64,000 nucleotides of DNA from positions 6,512,501 through 6,576,500 of the forward strand of contig NC_088313.1 of assembly GCF_910592395.1 (NCBI RefSeq), in the 5' to 3' direction. Within the stretch, counting starts at the first letter, position 1. Each line of letters opens with the position of its first letter. Both the position numbers and the translations under genes were made by a program. Of the stretch, positions 33,891 through 46,400 are shown in pieces. The stretch is from Lineus longissimus (taxonomy: Eukaryota; Nemertea; Pilidiophora; Heteronemertea; Lineidae). Below the pieces are notes generated by a model that saw only the letters and a list, made by a program, of their open reading frames with translations, was not told the DNA's origin and ran no database searches.

Positions 33891-34459
33891 CCATTTGATT
33901 TACTCTGCATCTTACGAAAATAGTCATCACTATAGGTCGTTAACCATGGTAATGGTAATTGTATGGAGTGTGCGTGCGTGTGCAAAAATTAGCAAGCGAT
34001 GCCTTCCAGTGGCTAAAAACAAGAAACTGACAAACTACCGAGTCAAGTAAAAATCGCGCCCTGGAACAAAAGAACAGCTCTGCAGGTAGGTCATCCAGTG
34101 TGAACTCTGGCTAAAGTACCTGGAGACAAGGTACCTAGTGTTGATTATCTCTGTCAACCTCGTTCGCCTGTTGCCTCTCAGCGCTGCACTCACTGAGACA
34201 TGCGAGACGAAATGATGATTCCCATGGGCGGATGACTTCCGTTCTCAGAAATAAGAACCTGCTTTATCTTAAGAAATATTTGTACCATTGTAAACTCTTG
34301 GTGGTCCTAACAGGGCCTGGTCTCTCCGAGCGCTTCCTACTCACACCCACGCTTAGCATAAATGATGAAATCTTAGTTAGAAGTAGTTTAGTGTAAAAGC
34401 AAATTCTGAAGTGTTATGACCTCTCGTGCTCCGTGAGCTGCCCAGTATATATTGGCTTA
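33891..34459. other. Unassigned intergenic stretch
   Basis: No gene, repeat unit or domain was recognised between the foldback element and the next TIR element. Confidence 0.4.
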
Positions 34460-35408
34460 CTGGACTTTGCGCAATATTTCGCCAAAAAAGTATTCTACGC
34501 AACGGTCCCTAGGTGACTTTTCCTATTCATAATACACAGCCTGTCCATCCTAGATCGTGGTTACATGGGGAGTAAACGTTGTAAAATTAGGCCAAACACA
34601 AAGACAGTTAACCCGGGTATCACTATGTTAACGATGCGAACAAGCCGTGTAAGTCATTATCAGCATTTTTTTCATTCAACATTTGCGGGTACAGCGTCAC
34701 AGGGAGCAGCATTGAACGGTAAACAGGTTCACATCATATTCAGACAACGGCTTGTAACGGCCATACAGGAAACGATTCGTATCAACAAAACTACGGGCCG
34801 TATCGTCTGTTTCATGTTTTTTTGCATTACGCCCCCTGGTGCCAAACAAAGAATAATTTTGAAACGAAATTTGGTGTGAATTTGTAAACAAAGTTTTAAG
34901 TCCAGACCTCAAGCGGTTACGGGTACACACTACATTTATTATCAAATTGCTAATGCATTAAAAAGTTGAATTGGTCAACTTTAGCGCCCCATAGATTTTT
35001 CCCAGGCCTGCCGATGAAAATCAATTTCCGGCAGATAATACAGCCCGGGGTTAGATTTTCAAACCATAGCAATTTTGTTGTGGGCTGACAGTGATAATTA
35101 CCAGGTTGGGGGTCTGAAATTTTGGGGGTCATTTTCGACCATTTGTGACCGGTGAATCGACTTTTCAGCCAACGAGGGGTTAATTTGGCCATTGGGACCA
35201 CAAAACTTAGGCTCCTAAACTGAAACGTCGTCATCGTTTTCTTCTAATGGAAAGGAAATTCATGATTTTGATTTTAAAAAACACGTATTCATAATGGAAA
35301 GCACATCCATACTGGTGACTGACACCATGATCGAACTTGACGTACCGGGGTAAAACATTATGGTCGCTCCCCCATTTCGCTCGTTTCGTTTCGTTGCGCA
35401 AAGTCCAG
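34460..35408. mobile_element. 0.95-kb TIR element adjoining a pogo fragment
   Basis: CTGGACTTTGCGCAA at 34460 is mirrored by TTGCGCAAAGTCCAG ending at 35408, with TA immediately outside each end. The interior is non-coding; a remnant resembling family A core (CGCCCCCTGGTGCC, near 34830) lies inside. The TA target and CTGG start suggest a pogo/Tc1-type non-autonomous element. Confidence 0.6.
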
Positions 35409-35411
35409 TAA

Positions 35412-35959
35412 GCCTCGGTAACATCCCTGATAATATAAGGGTTACGTCATCTAGGACAGGTTGGCAAAACGGGGACACTCTCCAATTTTATTTGGATGAA
35501 ATTGTACTGCCACTTGCTCGGGATACGGAACCAGGAGACATGTTACTTATTCTTGACAGGTTTCGTCCACATATGACAGAGGAGTTCACGGTTCCTCTCA
35601 TTGAAGCCGGGATGTTATTGGACTTCATTCCAGCTGGATGTACGTCACTGGTACAACCACTGGACTTGACAGTGATTAGAGGATTCAAATGCATCCTAAG
35701 GGCTGAGTGGAGTAACTGGAAATGGAGAAACACAACACCAGATGGACAGTGCCCAAAAATCACTTTAGCGGATGCGGTTACTATAGTCAGCGAAGCATGG
35801 GCAGATGTTTCAGCCGAAGCTCCAGACCGTGCATTTCGAGCAGCCGGACTTATTGGGGAGGTACAAGCAGGTGCAGAGCTTCTACTTGGAGCTGATGAAC
35901 TGAATAGTGACGAAGAGAATAATGATGTTCAGTTCCAGGATGAACCTGAGTTAGATTAA
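35412..35959 (+). pseudogene. Pogo/Tigger-like transposase, C-terminal part (copy 1)
   Basis: The frame contains NIPDNIRVTSSRTGW, then the DDE_1 motif MLLILDRFRPHM with the second catalytic Asp, AGCTSLVQPLDLTVIRGFKC with the third, and an acidic tail ending DEPELD. These match the CENP-B/jerky-type DDE nuclease seen in the two fuller copies downstream. The N-terminal helix-turn-helix half and first catalytic Asp are missing; upstream lies the element at 34460-35408. The ORF itself is open to its natural stop. A degraded relative lies at 62475-62785. Confidence 0.8.
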
Positions 35960-36071
35960 CCTGAGTTAAATTCACCCGCCTGATATCTCAATGTAAATAA
36001 ACGGATATTATTGAAACGAATTTCGCTAATTACGTTCTTTAGTTATACATCGGTTGTCCATCTGATAATCA

Positions 36072-38678
36072 TACTGTAGTTTCATGAAAATAACACCACT
36101 TCATTAACAGCCGGTGTTGAGAAGGCCGATCATTGGCTGGGATTCCAGAGAGGGTTGTCCAGGCCTCATATACTTCAGTTTCGAGTCCAATCCTTATTGT
36201 TTGGGTTGTTGAAACCGATTCGTAGGTCTCCTATGAATGGGATAATGGGATCGGGCCTTCGGCCATTGTACTGAGTGTCCCAGAACATTTTCAACTAATC
36301 GTCATTGGTAGTGTAAAGGGTGTCCCAGTGCTAATGGCTGATAGTGTACAGGGTGTCCATGAAAAAAGTCCAACTGATATATTGGCTTCTGCTGGTTTTA
36401 GGGACTGACCTGCCCTTTCAAAGTGAGGCACTGCTCAGGGAGGTAATGGAGCATGTCTTCGGGTCTTATCATCCCTTACCAGCTTCGGGCTTTCAAAGAT
36501 ACTTTGCAGTGCGAAATTGGTAAGAATGAGAAGTTGTCCGTCACATATCTGGAGACAAAACCGAACATCCCTCTGAATGTACAGTCTTGTCCGAAGTGAT
36601 CAGTGAAGGAATAAAAAAGAACGATGCAAATCCCGATTCAATTTTTTTTCAAAGCTAAAGATACACATTATTAGATTGTCCAGCTTTCAGAATCGTACCC
36701 ACAACCATTCACAACACCCACAGTCAATTCAAGTCCATCACAATGTCCTCCTCGACTACATTCACGAACTCTGGTCCATCCACGGCAGTCTCCTCTTCTT
36801 CCTCCAAGATAGCATGTGGTCCAGCTTCGATTGGCCTTGGTCGAAACGATGCTTCAAATCAGTTGACGATAACGTCCTCATCAACACCATCCCAGGCATC
36901 TCTGATGATGTTGGTCACGTCTCTCAGACCGATGTGAGGGCAGTCTCCTCGTTCGTCCGTGTGGTCCTTCTTCCACGATTTCCATTGTCGCCGTACGTGA
37001 CATTTGAAGGACTTCATGGCTGCAACCTCTAACGGTTGTACGAGGGATGTGCAACCAGGAGGTACGTAATCCAGGCTGCCTCTCATGTCGCGGACTCTCG
37101 TCCGGAAGTTCTCTGTCCGGTGGACCTGATAATGATCGACGATTAACAGGAACTGGTCGGTCTCGTTGTCGGTGACGTGGGGTGATAGGACTTCATCTAA
37201 CCAGTTGTGCGCCGTTTCCTCCCTCATCCAACCAGTTTCCGATAGGGTAATCTTTACATCTGCTGGTGGGTTGTCTTGGAGGGCTGCAAACACCCGGACG
37301 AAACCTCTTCTGGGGAAGGTGATGTGCGCCGGCAACTTTGCTCCAGAGGCTGCGATGGAGAGGGTGACGGTGCATCCCAGCTTAGTATTGGACCTGGATG
37401 ATCAGACGTCTATGGCCTTCTCCCCCGTGGTGTTGGCCGTGTACATGGTTCTCATATCAAACAGGACAAAGGTTTGGTCCATGTTAAAGAAGAACCGCAT
37501 CTGTATATCAAGACGATCGATGCTCCCAGTAACCGCATCTCGGAAGGTCTGGATCCTTGCAGCAGCATCAGTGGGGACGGTCGTTGTATTCTTGGTCACC
37601 TTCCGTAGGGACACGTGGCGTCTCTTCATCAAGCACTCCACCCAGAATATGGATGCGTTGAAATCCCATAGCTGAGGGCGACAATGCTGAATCCCTTCTC
37701 TGACATCTTGGGCTAACTAATTCCACCAGCTTTGCCACACTACCAACGCCTTATCTTGAATGCCGAGAACGGAGACTGCGAGGCGACGCTCTCTCATCTG
37801 CTGCAGCCATTGGTAAAGCTGGTCCTCAACCTGTTGCCATAACGGATCACGGGGCTCCATCACCGTCTTCTTCCGGCCATGCCCTTCTTCTTGCTTCTGC
37901 ACGAGGTCCTCGAGATTCCATCTTCTAAACGTCTCCCAGGGGATGTTATAGTGGGCGACGAACTCTCTCATACTGCGCACCGTACCGTTCACCAGTGCCT
38001 CCTTCTGGTCTCTCAGGTAGGCAAGTTTTTCTGTCACGGTGTAGCGCCGGCGTCGTTTTCTCAGCAGCTCTACAGCATCCATTGTCGCACAGGTTGTCTG
38101 CAATGTGGGTACCCTCAGTGGGGCTTCATTTATAGGCCTAAGAGGCCCTAGAATTCCTCAAGAAAACCACAAATCCTAGAAACTTCGATTCTGTTTTCTC
38201 CCACGTAGGCCTAGGGAGTCTAAATCAAAAAAAGAGGGTTGTAGAAAAACAGAGGATGAGCTCCTCGTTTTTCTTCGGAATTTCGTGACTACTATCATTG
38301 CCTGAATATCACTTTGCTTTACTAATGCAAGCATTTGTAGATTTTTCTTCAGAGTTTCAATAAGGACTTTTTTTGTTTTGGGGGGTTTGGATCAATCTAA
38401 AAGGTACTTCAGTTTTATGAGACAACCTGTATAAACGGTCGGCGAGTGGCCTTACCATTTACGTCATTCCACATGCGCACTCATCGACCAGTAGGCCCAC
38501 AACACTTCGAATCAATAGGGCTGCAGTAATAAGTGGTTTAGCGTAACCGTGACAGCTCGGCTGAGCCTTCACAAGGGCCAGCGAAGTCACTCATTGGTTA
38601 CCTCTGGTGAATAGACTCGAGAGAAGAGGCCGGGCCTTGAATATCCCGAGGTGGTGTTATTTTCATGAAACTACAGTA
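36072..38678 (-). mobile_element. Pogo-like transposon, complete with TIRs (copy 2)
   Basis: TACTGTAGTTTCATGAAAAT, continuing AACACCAC, is mirrored exactly at 38651-38678. The ends are TA, the pogo/Tc1 target. The 2.6-kb unit holds one long transposase frame on the minus strand at 36724-38103. Only the terminal 28 or so bases are paired. Confidence 0.85.
36724..38103 (-). pseudogene. Pogo/Tigger-like transposase with three in-frame stops
   Basis: One frame of 460 codons runs without a frameshift but has stops at 37717-37719 (TAG), 37402-37404 (TGA) and 36859-36861 (TGA). It opens with a basic helix-turn-helix region (RRRRYTVTEKLAYLRDQKE, HYNIPWETFRRW). The catalytic part follows: FFFNMDQTFVLFDM (first Asp), FLLIVDHYQVHRTENF (second Asp) and PGCTSLVQPLEVAAMKSFKC, where Glu replaces the usual Asp. 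An acidic tail ends the frame. The middle stop replaces a residue that is Arg in copy 3, consistent with CGA to TGA decay. No intron is needed, unlike copy 3. Confidence 0.85.
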
Positions 38679-39144
38679 ATTCTGACTCGGTCTTTACGTC
38701 TTCTAGCACACTCCCGAAAACACTACCGCTAATGTAAACATCTTTTTACAGTACTTGCTTGTAAAAAAACTGCGTAAGCAGGGACGTGTCATCTGGACTG
38801 TCTCCTAAACTCTCTTATTAATTGAGCGACAATACCTTCAGTAAATTGTATTTGGGTATTATGAAAACAGTCCCGAACACTGCCCGAAATGAGCAAATCT
38901 CCATTTCCCAATGGTTTATACTCCAACAAAATGACACAGGCTTACGACCCTTGCCTATGCAAATTATCAAGGCCCTGAAACGTTGAATTCCACAAAAGCA
39001 ATGGACAGAGACATTCCCCTAAATAGACCTCTTTGTGGTAAGCCATGCCATCATCAGTTTAGCCCCTATTAGTGGTGACTTCGGTTTACACCATCAATGT
39101 TGTTTGGAAACGCCTTCGACGACGAGGTAACTGCGCGAGCACAG
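38679..39144. other. Spacer between two pogo-like elements
   Basis: No gene or repeat was recognised in these 466 bases. Confidence 0.4.
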
Positions 39145-42085
39145 TATACTGTCTTCTCCCACTTAACCGAGCGCCAGGAAAATGGCTCGAAAATGACTAA
39201 GTCCAGAAACATGGCAGTCTGTAGTATTTTACGGGTGGGCTGCAAACATTCAATATGACAGCCAATTATAGTGATCAATGGATATAGGAAGACAACCTTG
39301 TAAATGTTGTCAATTCAATAACGCCTGGTCGCGGCCAGGGCCAGTAATCCCTGTAGTCAGGGTGATGATTATTGAAGTTACGTAAGTCTATTACAAGTCC
39401 ATGTAAATGGTTGACCGACCCAGAGTCTTTTAAATAAATTTATTTTATCTAAACGATTATGGAATCGTTTTCTTGAGGGGAAAATCCAATAAAGGGAACT
39501 TTCGTGTCAAATGTCACTATTGTTTTCTGCCATCTTGCTTTGACCACGTTCTTCTGGTAAGATGCACGCAATCCGATGGAGTTTGTGGGTAGGCCTAGCA
39601 GGCACCATGATGATCTTAACGTATGGAATGGAGTATGGAGATGATGTTGACAGCCCTGACCCTGATACCACTACTGATGATGATGATGTAGATGATGCTA
39701 ACCAAGCTGTACCGGGTGCACGTAGGCACCAGAAAAGCTACAGTCTCAATCAGAAGATTGACCTTATCGAGACATACCAATTGGAGCATGCTATAGGATT
39801 ACGTCATGCTGAAACTGCGACATCCTGTGCTAGACACCACCGCATAGCACCGCATACATTTAGACGTTCGATAAGCACACAGGATGACTTGTTTGCCCTC
39901 AGAGATAAATCAACTCAAGACCATAGAAGACGGGGGAGACAACGGCAACACGGAACTGATCCACAAGGTAGTTTTTTTCAAGCATTCTATTCCTCGCTAA
40001 ATGAATTTCCTTCTTTGTTGGCCTATACTGACTGGAATAAGTCCGCTTCTGTGTCATGGACGGAAGAATAAGTCGCATGATACATCAAAGCGACTGACCC
40101 TGACCATGCCTTTAACAATCAGTATTATTGTTCCAGGGACCTTTATTCTTAGGACTAACATTTCGTTCATACCAGTGGTCATCACCAATCAATATTTCCA
40201 AACATTTTAAACGTGTTAGCTTTTTTATTTCAACACAGTGGCCCGAAATGGAAAACAATTTGAACACCTGGTTCCTTGAGCGCCGAAGACTTGGTTTCCC
40301 TGTTTCCGGTGAGGATATTAAAGGGCAAGCTGGAAGAGAATTTCGGCAATGGTGGGCAGAGCTTCCGAACGAAACGAAGGCCGAAAGACAAGAACAGAGA
40401 CCCCTGCTATACCTTTTCCATGCATCTGCACATTGGCTTAGCATCTTTATGGAAAGGTGAGCTTTATTCCGCTGTTGCATGGATCGGCCTTAACGTATGG
40501 ATTGTATTCGGTGAATTTTAACAATATGCAAATTCCATTTCAGGAAACAAATCAGCTATCGAAGGAAGACCAACGATTCAAGGGGGTTACCTGACAACGC
40601 CCAGGCTTTAGTTGCCGACTACCGGGGAGATTTTGCCGACCTCATCAGAGACGCTGATTTTGATGTCATCATGAACATGAATGAGACGTTCGTGTTGTTT
40701 GATATGGTGCCAAGATCAACAATGGAAGCGACTGGATCCCAGAAAGTTGACATTAGATCATCCCAAGGCAACCCGAAACTTGGATGCACGGTAACTCTAG
40801 TAGTTACGACAGACGGACGAAAAGGACGAGCCGAGCTCAACTTCAGTGGCTTGACACCAGATGGTGACGTCATTCGGCAGCTTCAGGCTGATGCTCCAGA
40901 CAATGTGCGAGTGAGTATTGGCATAGAATACAAGTCCGTGGTTGTAGTACAGGACATGTACCTGACGTCATCAGTGATGTCATTGACGTTCAGACATTCT
41001 AGTTAATGGTAGTATTTTTTAGGAAAATCAGAACTTCTTTGACTAAGATTGTTGTAGGTTTTTCATGGATGCAACCAAAACATTGTGCGTGTCTGACTGT
41101 TCAGAAAAGTAATGTAAATGTTCATACTTGTTGTTTGCTTTTCCAGGTAACTGGTAGTCCACAGGGTTGGGCACGACACCAATCGCTAATCGAGTGGTTG
41201 CAGGCCCTGATTGTGCCATTTGTAGCGGGGGCCACGTTCCTGTTACTTTTAGACAGGTATCCGGCGCATCGAAATCAGCAATTTCGTGATGCAATCACCG
41301 CAGAGAATGGGACAGACACTTTTATCCCAGGACGATGTACTTCGCTGTTGCAGCCCTTGGACTTAACCGTAAACAGGAGCTTCAAGTGTCACCTGAGGAC
41401 CATTTGGAAAGTGTGGAAAATCGGCCACACCGATGATCAAGGACATTGTGAGCGGATCACCAGGCGGGATGTGGTCAGGATGATCAGCCTCGGCTGGGAA
41501 AGGGTCACACAACAGACGATTATGAAGGGTTGAAGAGCCAGTGGCCTAGTTCCTGAGGACGATGACGAAGTTGGGGAGGGGGTAGAGATGGTAAATGATG
41601 AGCTTGAGCAGTTTGTTGAGGGGATTGAGTTTTCGGAAGGAGAAGAGGATGATGATGTTATTCATTATGACCTGTAAATCCCGTTTGGATAATAAAATTG
41701 ATTGGTAAATTAATAAGTAAATCTGTTCTTTAATTCATTCGTTGACAGCAAGACTTCTTTATTGGGACATTCTGCAGACCCATGAAGCTGGCTTTATCAT
41801 AGACACTAGATTAGAAATTTTTGGTCAACCAACACTATAGGCATACAACAAGGACGCTAGTTGTATTGTATTCATTCATTCAGTACAGGACTACCCCATG
41901 TCAATGTTCATGTCTTTTATCCACTTACGTGGAAGGCAATGGCATTGCCCACGAAAAGGGAGTCAATTATCAGCTGTGGCTGTTCTTTCTAATGTTTGCC
42001 TGCCACCAGTAAAATCGGCCTATTCATTTGGACTTAGTCATTTTACGATTCAGCCGCGCTCGGTTAAGTGGGAGAAGACAGTATA
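39145..42085 (+). mobile_element. Pogo-like transposon with TIRs (copy 3)
   Basis: TATACTGTCTTCTCCCACTT, continuing AACCGAGCGC, is mirrored at 42056-42085; a second block, AAAATGACTAAGTCCA, is mirrored just inside. The ends are TATA with a TA target. The 2.9-kb unit contains an intron-bearing transposase on the plus strand. Confidence 0.85.
39562..41677 (+). pseudogene. Pogo/Tigger-like transposase, spliced, with disabling changes
   Basis: Likely exons: 39562-about 39965, 40239-40456, 40544-40910 and 41147-41677. Exon 1 has an acidic start and the HTH (KSYSLNQKIDLIETYQLEHA). Exon 2 has the CENP-B-type second DNA-binding part (FRQWWAEL, LFHASAHWLSIFMER). Exon 3 has MNMNETFVLFDM, where the first catalytic Asp is Asn. 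Exon 4 has FLLLLDRYPAHRN and CTSLLQPLDLTVNRSFKC, then a TGA at 41531-41533 ahead of a 48-residue acidic tail ending at 41677. Junctions 2-3 and 3-4 are in phase; the 1-2 junction is not clear. AATAAA follows near 41689. The Asn change and the stop indicate an inactive copy. Confidence 0.8.
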
Positions 42086-42235
42086 TGGCCGGTGTGCAAG
42101 GGATAGTAGTCCTAGGACTGATAGTCCGTGTAACAATAGCCCGCATTGCTAAATGTTTTGGTTAGGGTTAGCGGTACAATAGATCATGCTGCTTAATTGG
42201 TCAAATACAATGCTACCGGACTATGACTCCAGGGG

Positions 42236-42485
42236 GACTATATCCGCTGTCACACCGGGTCTATTTGGCAAGCTGCTCGCCGAACAGGCATCTTTTTTTG
42301 TCCTGTTTGGAGAGCCGCTTGCCAAACAGCACTAAAAAGCCACCCTGTTCGGCTAGCCGGGCTTGCCAAACAGGTAAAAAATCTACCCTGTTTGGCGTGC
42401 TGGAGACTTTACTTTAATATTAATGAGTTCGGCTCTCCATTCAGGACAAGAAAAAGTCGCTGTTTGGTAAGCTGGGCTTGCCAAG
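42236..42485. repeat. Cluster of inverted TTTGGCAAGC / GCTTGCCAAAC motifs
   Basis: At least eight phrases of the type CTGTTTGGCA, GCTTGCCAAACAG and CCCTGTTCGGC occur in both orientations in 250 bases, often with AGCYGGGCTTGCCAA. They can fold on one another. The arrangement is not a simple tandem array and was not matched to a known element. Confidence 0.5.
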
Positions 42486-42489
42486 TAGT

Positions 42490-43486
42490 CACTTCCTATA
42501 TTATATATATACTATAAATTGTCATATCTGCAGTAGCGAAAGGGTCAAAGGCATAAATGTAGAAGCGGGAATGATTGCCAACTGGCAAGGCGTGGGTTGG
42601 TCAAAGGAAGAACGTGTGAGGGACAACTTGGGTGTGGTATTTACCTGGCCAGGAGGATAATACCCCTGCTCGTCACCATGCGCCACCACTGGTAGTATCG
42701 CACTAATGCTGGTCTCTAATAATGCTGCGAAGCAGTTTTGGGGATGGCATTTGAATTTCAGACAGAGCTCATCTGGTTACTTGGGAATTGTTAGGTGGAT
42801 CAATGGCGAGTATCCGGCAGCTTTTATAAATAAATCGGAGAGAGGTATACGTATATGAGGCGAGTACAAAAAATCATATATCACATTCTATTTATTCAAC
42901 CTAACATGTACACGTATATGTGAATAATAGTTACACGTGGGTTCTGTTACAAGTGTGTTGTAGGCCTATAACAAAACGGAAAGCTAAACTGAACGCGCTT
43001 AGATCGACGCATAGGCCTCCACTCCTGACGCAGTGGACTGGCCCTGTATGTCGTCAGAGGGAAAAGCATCAGGATGACGAAATGAACTGCACAGCAACAT
43101 CACATTTTTATTTTGAGGGAGGAGTAACTCGACCAATCTGAAAGTACATCGTCCGTTTTATGCAGATGCGTCTTTAAAGTAAGGAAGAGCCTCTTTCATT
43201 TTAGCATGTCAGAGTCAGAGTGCCGGAGTAACGTTTTTGAGTGTTTCCGCCGGGGGAGTCATAGTCAAATCTACGAACCGGACGCAGTGGACCGGCCTCT
43301 TTCCTCACCCTAAGGAGACAAAATTAGGATGCCGCGATGGGCTGTCCAGGGAGTCTTGTCAAATCCCGCCAAATAAACCATTGGCATATACGGGATAGTG
43401 GCCCGCAAAATGCTCGTGCCTTGGAGGAGATATACTCCCTGAAGTATAACACAGCCATGTGCAGAATTTTAAAATCACTGCAATCA
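42490..43486. other. 3' flank of the RIG-I-like receptor gene
   Basis: This probably contains the receptor's 3' UTR. A short direct similarity (GACGCAGTGGAC then GGCC) links 43028 and 43280. No coding exon was recognised. Confidence 0.4.
43108..43113 (-). terminator. Candidate poly(A) signal of the receptor gene
   Basis: AATAAA on the minus strand lies about 375 bases past the receptor stop codon. A second candidate is at 42891-42896. Which one is used cannot be decided. Confidence 0.4.
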
Positions 43487-46400
43487 TCAATATTCTGGTA
43501 TAGTGTATGGAAAATTCTTCCATCTTGTAATGTCCGTACAACATTGACCAGAGGTTTTTAACATGAAGGCGAAGTTCTCTGGTGACAACACTGGTATTTC
43601 AATGCCCAACACTGTCGCAAGTTTACCCCATTTCTTCTTGCATTTTTCTGCAGAACAAAATATGTCATATTTGCTTATAAAGTCGGCGACTGTTATTAAT
43701 TTTTTGGCAGGCTCTTTCACATAAAGATCTTTAAAACCGTCCTGGATGGTAGTATGCTGCGTTTTGTTACGAACTCGCAAGTCTGCGGAGTTCGTAACGA
43801 ATACACGACACGCCTTGCAGAGCAGATCGTACTCATCCGTCACGAATGGACGTTTGCGAAGGTCCTCTGCTTCTCTCCTGTGTTTGGCGAGTTCGGCCTC
43901 TTGAATCTTCAGGATTCGCTCCTTCAGGACATCCCTCGGCATCTGGGAGACTTCGAGAGCGGCGCTGTTCATCATGATTTCGCGGACCTGATTAATCTGT
44001 TCTTTACGAACCTTACCCGACCCTTCCGTTGCAACCACAGCATATCGACTGTCTAATTGTCTGGCCCGTCCTGCAATGAGATTTGGACGTATGGATTCAA
44101 GTTGCCCAACAAGTATGTGTACTTGTTGGACATGATAACGATAAAGTTTCTGTAGAAACCCCCCCCCCCCCAGAGCAAATTCTTCATCACTTCTAGAGAC
44201 AGCCTGCTGATTCGATTAAAAAACGACATTTGAACAGTGGCGCATAAAATCCAGACCCACCTTTTGCTTGCACCAGTGCAATTTCGTTTGTGGTGTGGTT
44301 GTATTTTATCACCCAGTTACACATCTGTATGTCCAAGCCAGCCTCTGCCACGGACGTTGCGATAAGACATCTGTGTTCTCCCTTGCGGAACTTCTCTAAA
44401 ATATCGACTTGTTTCGCCTGTGTCATTTCTGAAATAAATTTAGTACTTTTTATATAGTATAATCATCCCGCCTTAGCAATAGAAACGTCGAAGGTAAAAC
44501 AGTGTTCCTAATGGAAATATCTTTAGCCAGAGATTGGTGCATTGGGTCAGATCTGAGATAAAGCATTACCTATTCTACTTCTAATATAGATAATTGCTTT
44601 TGAAAATATTTTTTGTAATTAATCAACAACGATTTTTCGTGCAGCGCCAACACGTTGGTGCTATGTCGGGTATAGTAAAGGTCCAATTTAACACAGTAGT
44701 TTGTTTATGAACCGGTCAGCCAGGTAATTAACTCTATTAATTAATTTCTGTCATTTATGCTGTAGTCTCTTCTGTCTCTCATCAATAAAAACTCTTTTTA
44801 AAGTGCTTCTACAGTGTCATTAGTTTCTGCTTTAAATAGCTGCCTAATATCAAATTCCCCAACTGATTTTTGATCCCAAGCCACCCTAAAAGTGTAAAAA
44901 AAGTACAGGAAGCCAGTCAAAAGTGGGCCCAGAGCCCACATCAGACTACTATTGCATGTTGGAATTAATCAACCTACATGTAAATATCACGGAGTAGAAT
45001 CTAACGTACCATGGGTACCCATGATAATGGCGGGTTTAAATGAGCTCAGCTGCTGGTTCTCCACCATCCAAGCATGAAGCATTCCTGTAGCTGCTCTCGT
45101 CTGAACAAATATGATCCCAAGTGACTCTGCACTGTTAGCTGAATAGCTTAAAATTTTGTCTTGAAGAAGCTGTAGCAATGGGTTTTCATATTCTGGGGCA
45201 TCCATGATCGGACGAAGCTGCATGTCTATCTCTGAAAAAGTGTTAGTTACTATAGTATACCAGAGTTCAGGTTGCTGGTATACTGAACGCATATATAGAA
45301 AGTTTACCGCACAGTAGCCTACATGCTCCAAGTCATGCTTGCTCTCTGAGATTACTCTCAGACATACAAATGTTTTTAAAACAATATCCACAAGAAATTT
45401 ACCCGGGTCTGCCGAAATGTAATCATTGGCACAGGAGTAAAAATAAGGTAACGTGTATGGTGCAGAGGGAGTGAAAAAGAAGAGATATTGGTGATTCATG
45501 TACTCGGCGCTCGATCAGGCCCCGATTCCAATCTGGACTTGATGCAAGGATATTTGTTGCGAAGGTGGCATTCAACGTAAGACCACTGTAAGAAGTAATT
45601 GTCCTTAAACAAATACAGCACACATGGTTTTGTAGGGTTATTCAGAAATCTAACGCCAAGAACAAAAGGATGTGAAGGTTAATTGAATACAACACGCACT
45701 CGTATTACTCACCTTCGTATCTCTTTTTAAGCCAACCCGAAACCTCATCTCCATTCGGTCTTTTCGATTCCTCCATCTCCTCAGCCAAGTACACCAACGC
45801 GTCCTTGATTCGTGCCTGTGCATTTCTGTTAAGAGCCTCATGGTACATCTATTTTTATAGATAAAGAAATATGAAGACGTCGAGTGAACAGTTGCATCCT
45901 CCTTGGTATGGTAAGGATCGAAACTACAAATCTAAAGTCTTTACCATCCATGACAGCCAATAGCAAGAGCATATTCGGCCTGTATCCAGCCCGGTTTTTT
46001 TTTCCGTAATCGAACCTAATTAAGCTGTATTAAAAGCAGTTAAGATGTGCAATGCTGCTTCTCTTGCCTACCTTAAGGTAACTTGCATAGGTGATGGATC
46101 TCATTCGTAGACAGTTATCATTTATGCTTGGTACAATTTTTAAAAGCCTCGAAACCCAGCCTGTGTAAACTAAGCTACCGAAGTCACTGGGCAACTCTTT
46201 GAAGTGTGCCGCAAGAATTGCCGCATTAACTTCAATGCTTGACACATTGAGTTCTGAAAAGGTACAAGAAACTTCATGTACGTGTTCCGGGTACCAATCT
46301 GAAACCCAACTGTTTTTTATGGCGTTGGAGGGAGTTCAGGTAACCGGGTAACTGGAAATTGGTAGCCCCAGGATGGGGGCGGGGGGGGGGGGGGTCATCT

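Noticed and set aside
36676-37675. Plus-strand ORFs of 118 and 169 residues
   Set aside because: They are shadows of the minus-strand pogo-like transposase.
44160-44172. Poly-C run as a frameshift in the receptor
   Set aside because: It lies in the intron between exons 14 and 15 and does not affect the frame.
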